DNA of 64,000 bases from Halioglobus sp. (GCA_028825045.1 JAPKAY010000004.1:52567-116566); one strand, 5' to 3'; numbered from the stretch's first letter, positions 1-11,154 are shown. Program-made: numbers and translations. The notes: generated by a model not told the origin, from the letters alone.

Positions 1-1
1 T

Positions 2-505
2 CCGGGTTTTATTAATGAGAGCTGGACCAAGGCGACTGAAATAGGCGTCTATCGCGGACAGTGCGCAGAGCTTTGTGGACGCAGCCACGGGTTTATGCCG
101 ATCGTGGTCAACGTAGTCAGCAAAGAAGACTATGCGCAGTGGTTTACTGCCAAGCAGGCCGAGGCGGCAGAAACCAAGGGGTTGATGGCTAAGACATTTA
201 CGCTTGACCAGACGATGGAGCGCGGCGAAATCGTCTATGACAGTAATTGCCAGGTATGTCACGGCGCCAATGGTGAGGGTGGGGTCGGTAACGCAATCGC
301 CGGAAGTGCAGTGGCGACCGGGGACATTGGTCATCACCTGGATATAGGTATTGATGGCGTGTCTGGAACGGCAATGCAGGCCTTCGGCGCGCAGCTGAAC
401 GATGTCGATATGGCTGCGGTAATTACGTACCAGCGCAACGCATTTGGTAACAACATGGGCGACATCATTCAGCCCATTGATGTTTACAACCACAAAAAAG
501 ACTAA
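2..505 (+). CDS. coxB: Cytochrome c oxidase subunit II, C-terminal part with fused cytochrome c domain (partial; 5' end outside window)
   Basis: Frame open from the window start: PGFINESW...YRGQCAELCGRSHGFM (CuA motif), then a heme motif CQVCHG; directly upstream of coxA. Confidence 0.93.
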   Translation, partial: PGFINESWTKATEIGVYRGQCAELCGRSHGFMPIVVNVVSKEDYAQWFTAKQAEAAETKGLMAKTFTLDQTMERGEIVYDSNCQVCHGANGEGGVGNAIAGSAVATGDIGHHLDIGIDGVSGTAMQAFGAQLNDVDMAAVITYQRNAFGNNMGDIIQPIDVYNHKKD

Positions 506-520
506 TTGGAGGAATTAAAG

Positions 521-2083
521 ATGGGCGATCATCATCACGGTCCCGCCAAGGGTCTAAGTCGGTGGCTCTTTACCACTAACCACAAAGACATCGGAACCAT
601 GTACCTCTGGTTTTCGTTTTCTATGTTTATTCTGGGCGGCGCATTCGCCATGATCATTCGCGCCGAACTGTTTCAGCCCGGCTTGCAGCTGGTTGAGCCC
701 GGCTTTTTCAACCAAATGACTACGCTGCACGGGCTGATAATGGTGTTCGGGGCGATCATGCCCTCCTTCGTCGGATTGGCGAATTGGCTGATCCCGATGA
801 TGATCGGGGCGCCCGATATGGCACTGCCGCGCATGAACAACTGGAGCTTTTGGATACTCCCGCCAACGTTTTTGTTATTGGCGTCAACGCTCTTTATGGA
901 AGGCGGCGCACCGGCGGCAGGCTGGACGTTCTACGCGCCACTGTCGACAACCTATGCCGGCCCATCAGTAACGTACTTTATTTTTTGCATTCACGTTCTT
1001 GGTCTTTCGTCCATCATGGGCTCCATCAATATCATTGCAACTGTGATGAATATGCGGGCACCCGGCATGACTTACATGAAGATGCCATTGTTTGTCTGGA
1101 CCTGGCTGATAACGGCCTTCCTGCTAGTGGCGGTGATGCCGGTATTGGCTGGTGCGGTGACCATGATGTTGATGGATGTGCACTTTAACACCAGCTTTTT
1201 CTCCGCTGCCGGTGGTGGTGATCCGGTATTGTTCCAGCACGTGTTCTGGTTCTTTGGACACCCCGAGGTTTACATCATTATTCTGCCGGCATTTGGTGTG
1301 GTTTCGCAGATTATTCCCGCGTTTTCTCGCAAGCCACTGTTTGGTTATGACTCCATGGTTTACGCCACCGCTTCTATCGCCTTCCTGTCCTTCATTGTTT
1401 GGGCGCACCACATGTATACCGTAGGTATGCCGGTAGCCGGTGAATTGTTCTTTATGTACGCCACTATGCTGATCGCGGTGCCGACCGGCGTAAAAGTGTT
1501 CAACTGGATATCCACCATGTGGCGTGGTGCCCTCTCTTTTGAGACTCCGATGCTGTTTTCCATCGGCTTCCTTATCCTGTTTACTATTGGCGGGTTTACC
1601 GGCCTGATGTTGTCGATCGCACCGGCTGACTTCCAGTATCACGATTCCTACTTCGTGGTCGCGCACTTCCACTATGTCATGGTGGCGGGAGCGGTATTTA
1701 GCATGACCGCGGCCATTTATTTCTGGCTGCCAAAGTGGTGTGGCCGTATGTACAACGAGACCATGGGTAAAACCCATTTCTGGATCTCGTTCATAGGCTT
1801 TAACTTGACCTTCTTCCCGCAGCATTTTGTGGGTCTGGCCGGCATGCCGCGGCGGATACCAGATTACGCCCTGCAGTTTGCTGATTTCAATATGATGTCC
1901 AGCATCGGGGCATTTATCTACGGTGCTTCGCAAATCCTGTTCCTGTACAACGTGATTGCTACCATCCGTTCTGGGGATATAGTGACCGATGAGAAAGTGT
2001 GGGACGGAGCCGAAGGCCTGGAGTGGACTCTTCCCACGCCGGCGCCCTACCACACCTTTGAGACACCGCCCGCGGTGAAGTGA
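521..2083 (+). CDS. coxA: Cytochrome c oxidase subunit I
   Basis: Typical HCO subunit I: WLFTTNHKDIGTMYLWF, HVFWFFGHPEVYIIILPAFG, HHMYTVG, DSYFVVAHFHYVM. ATG at 521 follows GGAGG; the track start at 506 (TTG) is less likely. Confidence 0.97.
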   Translation: MGDHHHGPAKGLSRWLFTTNHKDIGTMYLWFSFSMFILGGAFAMIIRAELFQPGLQLVEPGFFNQMTTLHGLIMVFGAIMPSFVGLANWLIPMMIGAPDMALPRMNNWSFWILPPTFLLLASTLFMEGGAPAAGWTFYAPLSTTYAGPSVTYFIFCIHVLGLSSIMGSINIIATVMNMRAPGMTYMKMPLFVWTWLITAFLLVAVMPVLAGAVTMMLMDVHFNTSFFSAAGGGDPVLFQHVFWFFGHPEVYIIILPAFGVVSQIIPAFSRKPLFGYDSMVYATASIAFLSFIVWAHHMYTVGMPVAGELFFMYATMLIAVPTGVKVFNWISTMWRGALSFETPMLFSIGFLILFTIGGFTGLMLSIAPADFQYHDSYFVVAHFHYVMVAGAVFSMTAAIYFWLPKWCGRMYNETMGKTHFWISFIGFNLTFFPQHFVGLAGMPRRIPDYALQFADFNMMSSIGAFIYGASQILFLYNVIATIRSGDIVTDEKVWDGAEGLEWTLPTPAPYHTFETPPAVK

Positions 2084-2094
2084 TAGGAATCTAA

Positions 2095-2655
2095 GTGCTG
2101 AAACTGAGCAACAATCCAGCTATTAACACCTCGATCAAGTTGGTCGCGGTGGCGGTGTTTATGTTTGCTTTTGTTTTCGTTGTAATGGTGCCCCTTTACA
2201 ACGTGTTGTGTGATGTCCTTGGAATTAATGGCAAAACCAGCGGGGAGGCATACACTGCAGTAGAGGTGCAGGTCGATGAGAGTCGTACAGTGTCGATTCA
2301 GTTCATTGCCACAAACAACGATGGTATGCCCTGGGACTTTGCGCCCACTAGAACGATGATGAAGGTTCACCCGGGCGCAGTGAATGACACAGTATTTTTC
2401 GCGCGCAATCCAATGCCTAATGCAATGGTCGGTCAGGCGATCCCAAGCATTTCGCCTGGTCGTGCGGCGGAGTATTTCCACAAGACAGAGTGCTTTTGTT
2501 TTAATCAGCAACCACTCGATGGTGGGGCCGAGGCGGAGTTGCCGCTTCAGTTTATAGTCGACCAGGATTTACCACGCGACATCGGTACCATCACGCTGTC
2601 GTATACGATTTTTGATGTAACGGATATGGTGAGCGGTTCAGTCGCTGCTCGCTGA
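2095..2655 (+). CDS. ctaG: Cytochrome c oxidase assembly protein CtaG/Cox11
   Basis: N-terminal TM helix and ECFCFNQQPL copper motif; position between coxA and coxC. Confidence 0.93.
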   Translation: MLKLSNNPAINTSIKLVAVAVFMFAFVFVVMVPLYNVLCDVLGINGKTSGEAYTAVEVQVDESRTVSIQFIATNNDGMPWDFAPTRTMMKVHPGAVNDTVFFARNPMPNAMVGQAIPSISPGRAAEYFHKTECFCFNQQPLDGGAEAELPLQFIVDQDLPRDIGTITLSYTIFDVTDMVSGSVAAR

Positions 2656-2698
2656 AGCGCAGGTCGGCGGACCTGCGCTCTTTAATCGGAGAAACAAC

Positions 2699-3673
2699 AT
2701 GACAAGTCAGACTTCCACAGAGTACGAAAAGTATTACGTACCAGAGAAGAGCCGCCTGGCTATCTGCGCGACTATCGGCCTGATGCTAAGTATCTTTGGT
2801 GCCGCCAGCATCATGAATGACATGACGTTTGGTGATCCGAATGAAGCGAGCAGCTCCTGGACCATTTTTTACTGCGGCATGTTTTTCTTTGTAGCGACGT
2901 TGTTTGCCTGGTTTCGCACCGCTATCAGAGAAAATATCGCGGGAATGAATAGCGCTCAGCTCAAGAAGTCCTATGTGTTGGGAATGTTTTGGTTCATCTT
3001 CTCTGAGGTGATGTTCTTCCTGGCGTTCTTTGGCGCGCTATTTTATGTCCGCAATCTCGTCGGTCCCTGGCTGGCGGGAGAAGGTGATGGTGGTCGCATG
3101 AACGGAATGCTGTGGCCCGGGTTTGAATACGCATGGCCGATGATGCAGACACCGCAGGAAGCGGTCGGTGGTGCGGCTTCACAATTGGTAGCCAATAGCG
3201 GCACGTATACCAGTCCCCATACCAGCATGGCCTTCGCTGACGCACACGTTTGGTGGCACTGGTTGCCGCTTTGGAACACGCTCATTCTGTTGTCCTCGAG
3301 TTTTACCTGTCACGTCGCACACCTGGGCATTCTTGCCGGCGACAAAAAGAAGTTTAATCTGTGGCTGGGCATCACGGTGCTACTGGGAATCATCTTCCTG
3401 TGTCTTCAAGCGCTGGAGTATTACGAGGCCTATGTCGAATTCGGTTTAACGCTGAACGCGGGTATTTATGGTTCTACCTTCTTTATGTTGACGGGCTTCC
3501 ATGGCTTTCATGTTTTTATGGGAATGACCATGCTGCTAATCCAGTGGCTGCGCTCAGTGATTGGCAAGCAGTTCACGGCGGAGGACCACTTCGGTTTTGA
3601 AGCGTCCAGCTGGTACTGGCACTTTGTGGATGTGGTGTGGGTGTTCCTGTTCCTGTTCGTCTATATTCTTTAG
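2699..3673 (+). CDS. coxC: Cytochrome c oxidase subunit III
   Basis: Multi-TM; W..FSEVMFFLAFFGALFY and GFHGFHVFMG...WYWHFVDVVWVFLF motifs. Confidence 0.95.
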   Translation: MTSQTSTEYEKYYVPEKSRLAICATIGLMLSIFGAASIMNDMTFGDPNEASSSWTIFYCGMFFFVATLFAWFRTAIRENIAGMNSAQLKKSYVLGMFWFIFSEVMFFLAFFGALFYVRNLVGPWLAGEGDGGRMNGMLWPGFEYAWPMMQTPQEAVGGAASQLVANSGTYTSPHTSMAFADAHVWWHWLPLWNTLILLSSSFTCHVAHLGILAGDKKKFNLWLGITVLLGIIFLCLQALEYYEAYVEFGLTLNAGIYGSTFFMLTGFHGFHVFMGMTMLLIQWLRSVIGKQFTAEDHFGFEASSWYWHFVDVVWVFLFLFVYIL

Positions 3674-3708
3674 AGTGCTTACGGCCCTCATTTTGGGGGT
3701 GCCGTTGG

Positions 3709-3930
3709 CTACGGCGCCGCATCCCAGGGATTTAAATGACCCAATTGGCCGGTGGCGACACCGTAGATGATCAGAGCCATAAGCGCGGCGGCGATACACA
3801 GCCTGATACCCAGAGAATGGAATGTTCGCCGTTTCTGTTTGTTCCCCTGGTCCAGCATCAAAAAGTAGAACCCGCTTCCCAGGCTGGCGACCAGCGCCAG
3901 CATCAATAGTACAATTGCAGCTTTTAACAA
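3709..3930 (-). CDS. DUF2909-type small twin-TM protein
   Basis: 73 aa, two TM helices; convergent small ORF in the position usual for this family in cox clusters. Confidence 0.7.
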   Translation of the reverse strand: MLKAAIVLLMLALVASLGSGFYFLMLDQGNKQKRRTFHSLGIRLCIAAALMALIIYGVATGQLGHLNPWDAAP

Positions 3931-3997
3931 TGGATGTCTCCTTCAACAGTCCGGTGCAGTATAAACCAGACACAGTTTTTTGCGCCGGAGTGGGATA

Positions 3998-4768
3998 ATG
4001 TCAGGCTCTTCCCCAGGATTACGTTTTGAGTCAGAGTGGCGAATCACGCTTTTTACTGTGGTGATGGTCCCGCTGATGATTGGTCTGGGTTTTTGGCAGC
4101 TGCAGCGGGGGGATGAGAAGGCAGCATTGGCAGCGCTGTTTGAAGCGCGGCAGCAACAGCATCCTGCTTCAATAGACGCACTCTGGAATTTGCCGGACGA
4201 GTCGCTGGCGTATTTACGCGTGCAACTGAGCGGTAGTTTTTTGCCCGATGCATATTTTCTTTTGGACAACCAGGTACGCACCGGCAAGGTTGGATACCAA
4301 GTCCTGGGAATCCTGCAGTTGAGTGATCAGACAGGGAGCGTGCTGGTGAATCGTGGCTGGATTGCTGGCGATGCCGACCGGGAGGCGTTGCCGGAGGTGC
4401 CCGACGTTGCGGGTAGAGTGGAAATCACGGGGCATGTCTATGTGGCGCCAGGCGCGCCCTATTTGTTGGCAGAGCAACGATTATCAACTAACTGGCCAAA
4501 ACGAATACAAGCGGTAGAGATGGACAAAATCGCCCCCGCGATGACCGGGCTGGCTCCGGGGGAAGTGTTCCCGTTCCCTGTCCGTATCGATGATGATCAA
4601 CCCGGCGCTCTGGCAGTGGAGTGGCAGGTGGTGAACAGTAGTCCGCAGAAACATCAGGCCTACGCGGTGCAGTGGTTCGCCATGGCGGCGGTACTTTTTG
4701 TGTTTTACCTGTTGCGCAGCAGCAACCTGCGGCAACTCATACCTGGCTCAGGCAGAGAGGGCGAGTAA
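3998..4768 (+). CDS. SURF1 family cytochrome oxidase biogenesis protein
   Basis: GLGFWQLQRGDEKAAL near the N-terminus and VLVNRGWIAGD motif; start 3998 (ATG) or 3980. Confidence 0.9.
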   Translation: MSGSSPGLRFESEWRITLFTVVMVPLMIGLGFWQLQRGDEKAALAALFEARQQQHPASIDALWNLPDESLAYLRVQLSGSFLPDAYFLLDNQVRTGKVGYQVLGILQLSDQTGSVLVNRGWIAGDADREALPEVPDVAGRVEITGHVYVAPGAPYLLAEQRLSTNWPKRIQAVEMDKIAPAMTGLAPGEVFPFPVRIDDDQPGALAVEWQVVNSSPQKHQAYAVQWFAMAAVLFVFYLLRSSNLRQLIPGSGREGE

Positions 4769-5431
4769 ATGACAGGCGCAAACCCTAACTCCGGTAACCG
4801 CATGGTATTGTTGTTGATTGGCGGTATTCCGCTGACCATGATTTTGGTGGCAACCTGGTTGTGGTTCTTTGTTGCCAATGGTGAGTTTGACCTGGTCGGC
4901 CTGCTGGGCACAGCGAACAGAGGGAGTCTGGTGCAGCCCCCCCGGCAATTCGATGAGCATACGTTGCAAGGCGAGTCGGGATTATCGGTAAAATTTGCCG
5001 ATATGGAGCCGCGCTGGGCCATGATCGTGCCCGTCGCCAGCGGAGGCTGCGATGAAGCCTGTGAGAAAAGCCTGTACGTGACGCGTCAGATTCATGTCGC
5101 TATGGGCAAAGGATTTACCCGTTTGCGACGGTTATATGTGAGCCCGGAACGTGCGCAGGATACGCAGTTGACGGCAGCAGAGCTCAGCGATGGGCGCCCT
5201 GCCCCGGCGGGAGAATTTACGGGCTACCTGGCGACTGAACATGCCGGCTTGAAGGTACTTGCTGTGCCCACAGGGGCCTATGAAGTAATGTTCTCAGAAC
5301 ATGCCGCTGATACCAGTACCTGGTATCTGGTGGATCCTGCGGGCTGGATTATGATGTCCTACAACGAAGAGATACCGTATAAAGACGTGATTAAAGATCT
5401 AAAATTTCTCCTCAAGAACTCCGGCGGCTAA
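4769..5431 (+). CDS. Cox-cluster single-TM hypothetical protein
   Basis: 220 aa, N-terminal TM helix, between SURF1 and ctaB. Confidence 0.75.
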   Translation: MTGANPNSGNRMVLLLIGGIPLTMILVATWLWFFVANGEFDLVGLLGTANRGSLVQPPRQFDEHTLQGESGLSVKFADMEPRWAMIVPVASGGCDEACEKSLYVTRQIHVAMGKGFTRLRRLYVSPERAQDTQLTAAELSDGRPAPAGEFTGYLATEHAGLKVLAVPTGAYEVMFSEHAADTSTWYLVDPAGWIMMSYNEEIPYKDVIKDLKFLLKNSGG

Positions 5432-5438
5432 GAGCCAG

Positions 5439-6338
5439 ATGACAGAGCTACAACAAACAAAGACGGCCAGCTGGCGTGATTATAAAGAGCTGACCAAACC
5501 GAATGTCGTCCTGCTGATGATTCTGACTTCAGCGATAGGCATGTTTATGGCCGTGCCCGGAATGGTGCCGCTGCATATTCTGGTGCTGGGCAATCTGGGG
5601 ATCGCGCTGTGCGCCGGTTCGGCTGCAGCGGTCAATCATCTGGTAGATCAGCGTGTAGACCAGAAAATGGCCCGCACCCACAATCGCCCCTTGGCACAGG
5701 GGCGAGTTAGCAGCCTCCACGCTACCTTGTTTGCCGCGATACTGGGCGGCCTGGGCATGTATATTCTGCTGACGTGGATTAATCCGCTCACTGCCTGGCT
5801 GACACTTGCTTCATTGGTAGGCTATGCATTTGTTTACACCATGTTTCTCAAGCGCGCCACACCGCAAAACATTGTGATCGGTGGGCTGGCTGGTGCGGCC
5901 CCTCCCCTGCTCGGCTGGACCGCAGTAACGGGTCAAATTGACGGTCATGCGTTGTTGCTGGTGCTGATTATATTCGCCTGGACGCCGCCCCACTTCTGGG
6001 CCCTGGCGATTCACCGACGAGAGGAATACGCCGCTGCGGCCATACCCATGCTGCCGGTTACCCACGGCGTGGCGTTTACGAAGCTGCATATTTTGCTGTA
6101 TACGATCCTGATGTTTCTGGTCACGTTACTGCCCTATGCAACCCACATGAGCGGGCCCTTGTACCTGCTGGGTGCCGTCGTTCTGGGGGGTGGTTTTTTG
6201 TATTGGGCGATCGAGCTGATGCGTGATAAGAACCCCAACGCGCCCATGGAGACATTCAAGTATTCCATCATTTATCTGATGTCCCTGTTTGTGATTATGC
6301 TGGTTGATCACTATGTCTTTCCCATGAACGCCGCATGA
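5439..6338 (+). CDS. ctaB: Protoheme IX farnesyltransferase (heme O synthase)
   Basis: [11 protein letters not shown]...; [48 protein letters not shown]. Confidence 0.96.
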   Translation: MTELQQTKTASWRDYKELTKPNVVLLMILTSAIGMFMAVPGMVPLHILVLGNLGIALCAGSAAAVNHLVDQRVDQKMARTHNRPLAQGRVSSLHATLFAAILGGLGMYILLTWINPLTAWLTLASLVGYAFVYTMFLKRATPQNIVIGGLAGAAPPLLGWTAVTGQIDGHALLLVLIIFAWTPPHFWALAIHRREEYAAAAIPMLPVTHGVAFTKLHILLYTILMFLVTLLPYATHMSGPLYLLGAVVLGGGFLYWAIELMRDKNPNAPMETFKYSIIYLMSLFVIMLVDHYVFPMNAA

Positions 6339-6979
6339 GCCAGTCCCGCAACATCAAATTGACGGTAGTGGGCCTGCTGGTGCTGATTGGGTTCATCGTT
6401 GCCGGATTCGTGCATCGAGTTTCTTTGCCTCGGGTGATGACCGAATCGGAAATGAAAATAAACGGGCTGTATCTGTTGGAAACCCCGCGGGATATCGGCG
6501 CGTTCAAGCTGACGGATCATCATGGTGAAGCGTTCGACCCGGCCCGTTTTGAGGGTAGGTGGAGTCTGGTGTTTTTTGGGTTTACCTACTGCCCGGATAT
6601 CTGCCCCACGACGATGGCGTTTCTCAACGAATTTATGTCGAACCTGGAAGGAACCGAGGCTGAGGATACTCAGGTGGTCATGGTGTCTGTTGATCCGGCA
6701 AGGGACACGGTCGCGCAACTGGCAAGCTATGTGCCCTATTTCAACCCGGATTTTATCGGCGTAACCGGCGAATTCCTGGATATTCACCGCTTTGCTACAG
6801 CGCTCAACACGCCCTTTCGCAAGGTTGTCGGCGAGGGTGAAGATTATCAGGTCGATCATGGTTCCAATATAGTACTTATTAATCCGAGAGGGGATTATCA
6901 CGGCTTCTTCAAGGCCCCTCTGGATCAGGCGAAAATGAAGACTACCTATCGCTCGGCCAGGGTGCTGTGGGATCAATAA
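6335..6979 (+). CDS. SCO1/SenC family copper chaperone
   Basis: [14 protein letters not shown] CxxxC motif; VDPARDT; 4-nt overlap with ctaB. Confidence 0.94.
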   Translation: MSQSRNIKLTVVGLLVLIGFIVAGFVHRVSLPRVMTESEMKINGLYLLETPRDIGAFKLTDHHGEAFDPARFEGRWSLVFFGFTYCPDICPTTMAFLNEFMSNLEGTEAEDTQVVMVSVDPARDTVAQLASYVPYFNPDFIGVTGEFLDIHRFATALNTPFRKVVGEGEDYQVDHGSNIVLINPRGDYHGFFKAPLDQAKMKTTYRSARVLWDQ

Positions 6980-7061
6980 ATCTTTGCGACTCTGCGGTTT
7001 AAGTAAGCACACACCAACTCGCGCCAAATGCTGGTCATCGACGTGGGACGCTAATAACTAA

Positions 7062-9794
7062 GTGAGTTCCATTATGGATTCTAAAGCTGGTCCCCTTGTC
7101 CTTGTTGATGGTTCATCCTACGTCTATCGGGCGTTTCACGCCCTTCCTATGCTCACCACCTCAAGCGGCCAGAATACGGGAGCGGTGCGCGGTGTCATCA
7201 GTATGCTGCGGCGCCTGGTGGCAGATTACCCCGACAGCCCCGTGGTGGTTGTGTTCGATGCCAAGGGCAAGACCTTTCGCGACGACCTGTATACTCAGTA
7301 CAAGGCGAATCGCCCGCCTATGCCTGATGAGTTGCGCGAACAAATTGAGCCTATCCACGAAATCGTGAAGGCAATGGGGCTGCCTTTTGTGTGTGAACCC
7401 GGTGTGGAGGCTGATGATGTTATCGGCACCCTGGCTCGCCAGGCGAGCGAGCAGGGCCAGCATGTGGTGATCTCAACGGGTGACAAGGACATGGCGCAGC
7501 TGGTGAATCCCTGCACCACCTTAGTGAATACCATGACAGACACCCGCATGGATGAGGCCGGCGTGGAAGACAAATTCGGCATTCCACCCTCTTTGATTAT
7601 CGACTTTCTGGCACTGATGGGCGACAAGGTGGATAACATCCCCGGGGTACCCGGCGTGGGAGAGAAGACAGCACTGGGGTTGCTGCAGGGCTTAGGCGGC
7701 CTGGACGATATCTACGCCAATCTGGAGAAGGTGGTCGGGCTGTCCTTTCGCGGCGCCAAAACCATGGCGGCAAAACTCGAAGCGGAGAAGGACAGCGCTT
7801 ATCTGTCTTACACGCTTGCGACTATCAAGCTCGATGTGGAACTGGCGCTACGTCCAGAGCAACTTCACAATGCCAGCCCCGACCGCAAGGCCCTGGTGGA
7901 CTGGTTTACGCGCATGGAGTTTCGTTCCTGGCTGGATGACTTGCTGGAGGGAGGCGAGGCGCCGGTGCAGATGGTTGAGGGGCCGGCAGCGGAATACGAG
8001 GTCATCACTGATCAGGCCCGGTTCGATGCCTGGATGGACGTGCTGGCAAGTGCTGAGCTGTTTGCCTTCGATACCGAAACGACTAGCCTGAAATATATGG
8101 AGGCGCGCATAGTCGGGGTCTCCTTTGCGGTGGAGGCGGGTAAGGCCGCGTATGTGCCGGTGGCGCACGATTACCTGGGCGCGCCGGCCCAGTTGCAGCG
8201 GGATGACGTATTAGCGGCATTAAAACCCCTGCTGGAAGATGCAAGCAAGGCCAAAGTCGGGCAAAACCTTAAATATGACGCCAGCGTGCTGGCTAACCAT
8301 GACATTACTCTGCGGGGCATTCGTTTCGACACCATGCTGGAGTCCTACGTGTTGGACTCAACCGCTACACGTCATGATATGGACAGCCTGGCGCTGAAAT
8401 ATCTCGGCCAGAAAACCATCCACTTTGAAGACCTCGCAGGCAAAGGCGCCAAACAATTGCGCTTCAACCAGATCAAGCTGGAGGAGGCGGGTCCTTACGC
8501 TGCTGAGGATGCCGATATCACTCTGCGCTTGCATCACACTTTGTGGCCCCGGCTGGAAGAGCACACCAGCCTGAGCCAGGTACTGACAGAAATTGAAGTG
8601 CCGCTGGTACCGGTTTTGTCGCGCATTGAACGCAGGGGCGCGTTAATTTCGGCGGAGTTGCTGACTGTCCAGAGTGCGGAGTTGGGAGGGCGTTTACAGC
8701 TGCTCGAAAGTCAGGCCCATGAAATGGCGGGCAAGGAATTCAATTTGGGTTCTCCCAAGCAACTGGGAGAGATCCTGTTTAATCAATTGGAATTGCCCGT
8801 CATCAAGAAAACCCCGAAAGGGGCACCCTCTACAGCGGAAGAGGTGTTGGTGGAGCTCGCCCTCGATTATCCGCTACCCAAGCTGCTGCTGGAGTATCGC
8901 AGTCTGAGCAAATTGAAATCCACGTACACGGACAAGCTGCCGCTGATGGTAAATGCAGCAACGGGACGCGTCCACACTTCCTACCATCAGGCGGTTACTG
9001 CCACCGGCAGGTTGTCGTCGTCGGACCCTAATCTGCAGAATATTCCGATCCGCACGGAGGAGGGCAGGCGTATACGACAGGCGTTTATCGCACCTGCCGG
9101 ATACAAAATACTGGCGGCGGATTATTCTCAGATTGAGCTGCGTATCATGGCACACCTGTCATCGGATCCGGGCCTGCTCGAGGCTTTTAAGGAGGGACGA
9201 GATGTGCATACGGCCACGGCCTCTGAGGTATTTGAGGTGGATTTGGCGTTGGTTTCGACGGAGCAGCGTCGCAAGGCAAAGGCGATTAATTTCGGTTTAA
9301 TCTACGGCATGTCGGCCTTTGGTTTGGCGAAACAGCTGCACCTGGGTCGCAAGGAGGCCCAGCAGTACATTGATCGTTACTTTGAAAGATACCCGGGCGT
9401 TGCTGATTACATGGACCGCACACGGGCATTGGCAAAAGAGCAGGGCTACGTGGAAACTCTGTTCGGACGCCGTCTTTATCTTCCAGAAATCAATGCCCGC
9501 AATAAAATGCGGGTACAAGCAGCGGAGCGCACGGCCATCAATGCGCCTATGCAAGGTACGGCAGCGGATATCATCAAGCGGGCGATGCTGGCGGTGGATG
9601 ATTGGCTGTGCGGAGGCGCGGCCGACGCTTGTATGATAATGCAGGTGCACGATGAGCTGGTGTTTGAGGTGGCCGAAGGCGAAGTCGAGCCGTTACGCGA
9701 ACGGATTTGTGCTTTGATGTCGGGGGCTGCTGAGCTGGCTGTTCCGCTGTTGGTTGAGGCCGGTGTGGGTGATAACTGGGATGAGGCGCATTAG
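7062..9794 (+). CDS. polA: DNA polymerase I
   Basis: 5'-3' exonuclease, 3'-5' exonuclease and polymerase regions ([26 protein letters not shown]); start 7062 (GTG) or 7074 (ATG). Confidence 0.97.
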   Translation: MSSIMDSKAGPLVLVDGSSYVYRAFHALPMLTTSSGQNTGAVRGVISMLRRLVADYPDSPVVVVFDAKGKTFRDDLYTQYKANRPPMPDELREQIEPIHEIVKAMGLPFVCEPGVEADDVIGTLARQASEQGQHVVISTGDKDMAQLVNPCTTLVNTMTDTRMDEAGVEDKFGIPPSLIIDFLALMGDKVDNIPGVPGVGEKTALGLLQGLGGLDDIYANLEKVVGLSFRGAKTMAAKLEAEKDSAYLSYTLATIKLDVELALRPEQLHNASPDRKALVDWFTRMEFRSWLDDLLEGGEAPVQMVEGPAAEYEVITDQARFDAWMDVLASAELFAFDTETTSLKYMEARIVGVSFAVEAGKAAYVPVAHDYLGAPAQLQRDDVLAALKPLLEDASKAKVGQNLKYDASVLANHDITLRGIRFDTMLESYVLDSTATRHDMDSLALKYLGQKTIHFEDLAGKGAKQLRFNQIKLEEAGPYAAEDADITLRLHHTLWPRLEEHTSLSQVLTEIEVPLVPVLSRIERRGALISAELLTVQSAELGGRLQLLESQAHEMAGKEFNLGSPKQLGEILFNQLELPVIKKTPKGAPSTAEEVLVELALDYPLPKLLLEYRSLSKLKSTYTDKLPLMVNAATGRVHTSYHQAVTATGRLSSSDPNLQNIPIRTEEGRRIRQAFIAPAGYKILAADYSQIELRIMAHLSSDPGLLEAFKEGRDVHTATASEVFEVDLALVSTEQRRKAKAINFGLIYGMSAFGLAKQLHLGRKEAQQYIDRYFERYPGVADYMDRTRALAKEQGYVETLFGRRLYLPEINARNKMRVQAAERTAINAPMQGTAADIIKRAMLAVDDWLCGGAADACMIMQVHDELVFEVAEGEVEPLRERICALMSGAAELAVPLLVEAGVGDNWDEAH

Positions 9795-9890
9795 TAGATC
9801 TTGCGCTTGGAGGCCGCCCCTCCAGCCGCGCCCAGAGAGCATGGTCACGACTGGGCGGGACTCCATCGAGGAAGAATCTGAGTTTTTGCT

Positions 9891-9917
9891 GAACTTTTTC
9901 ACGGCCTGCCAGTCTTA
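9891..9917 (+). promoter_or_regulatory. Candidate AlgU/sigmaE (ECF)-type promoter
   Basis: GAACTT (9891-9896), 16-nt spacer, TCTTA (9913-9917); places a start near 9924. Confidence 0.5.
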
Positions 9918-9923
9918 ATTGAT

Positions 9924-10039
9924 GTAGCGAAAGCTACTTCCCTAAGTGGCTTGTCTGATTGAGCATCAGCAAGCTAGTCTCTTGCACTAAGAGACGTTTT
10001 GTCCCCGGCAACTTTCCCCTAAAAGTGCCGGGGCTTTTT
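9924..10039 (+). ncRNA. Putative ErsA/Spot42-like small RNA in the polA-engB intergenic region
   Basis: Three stem-loops (GTAGC-GAAA-GCTAC; GTCTCTT-GCACT-AAGAGAC; terminator CCCCGGCA...TGCCGGGG) in the synteny slot used by Spot42/ErsA, with an ECF-like promoter just upstream. Confidence 0.6.
10003..10039 (+). terminator. Rho-independent terminator
   Basis: CCCCGGCAACTTTCCCCTAAAAGTGCCGGGGCTTTTT: GC-rich stem followed by a T run. Confidence 0.85.
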
Positions 10040-10082
10040 CTGTGGGTGTCTTTAAGTAAACCGCCGAAGCGCGCCCGCGAGG

Positions 10083-10739
10083 CTATTCGATCTCGTCATC
10101 TTCAAGAATACTCGCATCGGTGAGCCAAGCGTTTAGCACAGCAATTAATTCCTCGTGTCCATCGTGTTTGAGCGCTGAAAACAGTTGCGCGCTGGCCAGT
10201 TCACTGTGCGGCTGTAGATGAGAGCGAACCTGCAACAGGGCGGCGCTGGCGGGCCCCCGTTTCAATTTATCTGCCTTGGTCAGAAGAATATGCACGGGCA
10301 TTGATGCAGAGAGCGCCCAGTCGAGCATTTGCCGGTCAAAGGGTTGCAGGGGGTGACGGACATCCATGAGCAAAATGAGTCCGCGCAGAGACTGGCGCTT
10401 CTGCAGGTAGTTTTCCAACTGTTTGGTCCATTCCTGTTTGACTGCCAGTGGGACTTTGGCAAATCCGTAGCCTGGGAGGTCGACCAGACGCTGTTGTGCA
10501 GACAGTTCGAAGAAGTTGATGAGTTGGGTGCGCCCGGGTGTCTTGGAGGTCTTCGCGAGCTTTTTGTTTTGCGTTAAGCTGTTGATCGCACTTGATTTTC
10601 CCGCGTTGGAGCGGCCTGCGAAGGCCACTTCCCAACCGCTGTCAGGAGGGCACTGGGGTAGTTTCGCGGCGCTGGTAAGGTACTGCGCTGCTCGATAATT
10701 GGGTGCGGCAGGCGCGGTCACTGGCTCGGGGTCGTTCAT
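10083..10739 (-). CDS. engB: Ribosome biogenesis GTP-binding protein EngB/YsxC/YihA
   Basis: [10 protein letters not shown]1, [10 protein letters not shown]3, LLTKADKL G4. Confidence 0.95.
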   Translation of the reverse strand: MNDPEPVTAPAAPNYRAAQYLTSAAKLPQCPPDSGWEVAFAGRSNAGKSSAINSLTQNKKLAKTSKTPGRTQLINFFELSAQQRLVDLPGYGFAKVPLAVKQEWTKQLENYLQKRQSLRGLILLMDVRHPLQPFDRQMLDWALSASMPVHILLTKADKLKRGPASAALLQVRSHLQPHSELASAQLFSALKHDGHEELIAVLNAWLTDASILEDDEIE

Positions 10740-10854
10740 TGGGAGGTATTGCCTTTTTTGGTGTGATTATCTCGTATATAATGCCACAGCTTTTTTGTCA
10801 GTTATCAAATGCTTGTACGGTTTGTTCGCTTCCTGGTTATTAAGAGGTTTTAAC

Positions 10855-11154
10855 ATGAGAAAACTGTTTGCTGTTGCGTTGATGTGTTCTGCTTTGGGTG
10901 CTATGGCTGATGCCCCGCCAGCAAAATACCAAACCTCCTGCGGTGTTTGCCACTCAACCGGTGCGGCCGGCGCTCCCAAAACCCACGATCAGGCTGCCTG
11001 GGAACCGCGCATGGCCAAAGGTATGGACGTTTTGGTGGCCGAAGTCAAAAACGGTTACAACGCGATGCCGCCTACCGGCCTGTGCGCTGATTGCACAGAC
11101 GAAGAATACAAGGAGATGATCGTATTTATGGCCTCTCCGGCCCCTGTTAAATAA
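10855..11154 (+). CDS. Cytochrome c5-family monoheme cytochrome
   Basis: Signal peptide MRKLFAVALMCSALGAMA; CGVCH; C-terminal CADCTDEEYKEMIVFM. Start at ATG 10855, not 10699. Confidence 0.87.
   Translation: MRKLFAVALMCSALGAMADAPPAKYQTSCGVCHSTGAAGAPKTHDQAAWEPRMAKGMDVLVAEVKNGYNAMPPTGLCADCTDEEYKEMIVFMASPAPVK

Noticed and set aside
1124-2053. 309-aa ORF antisense to coxA
   Set aside because: Low-complexity His/Arg-rich product, fully antisense to a strongly conserved gene; typical shadow ORF.
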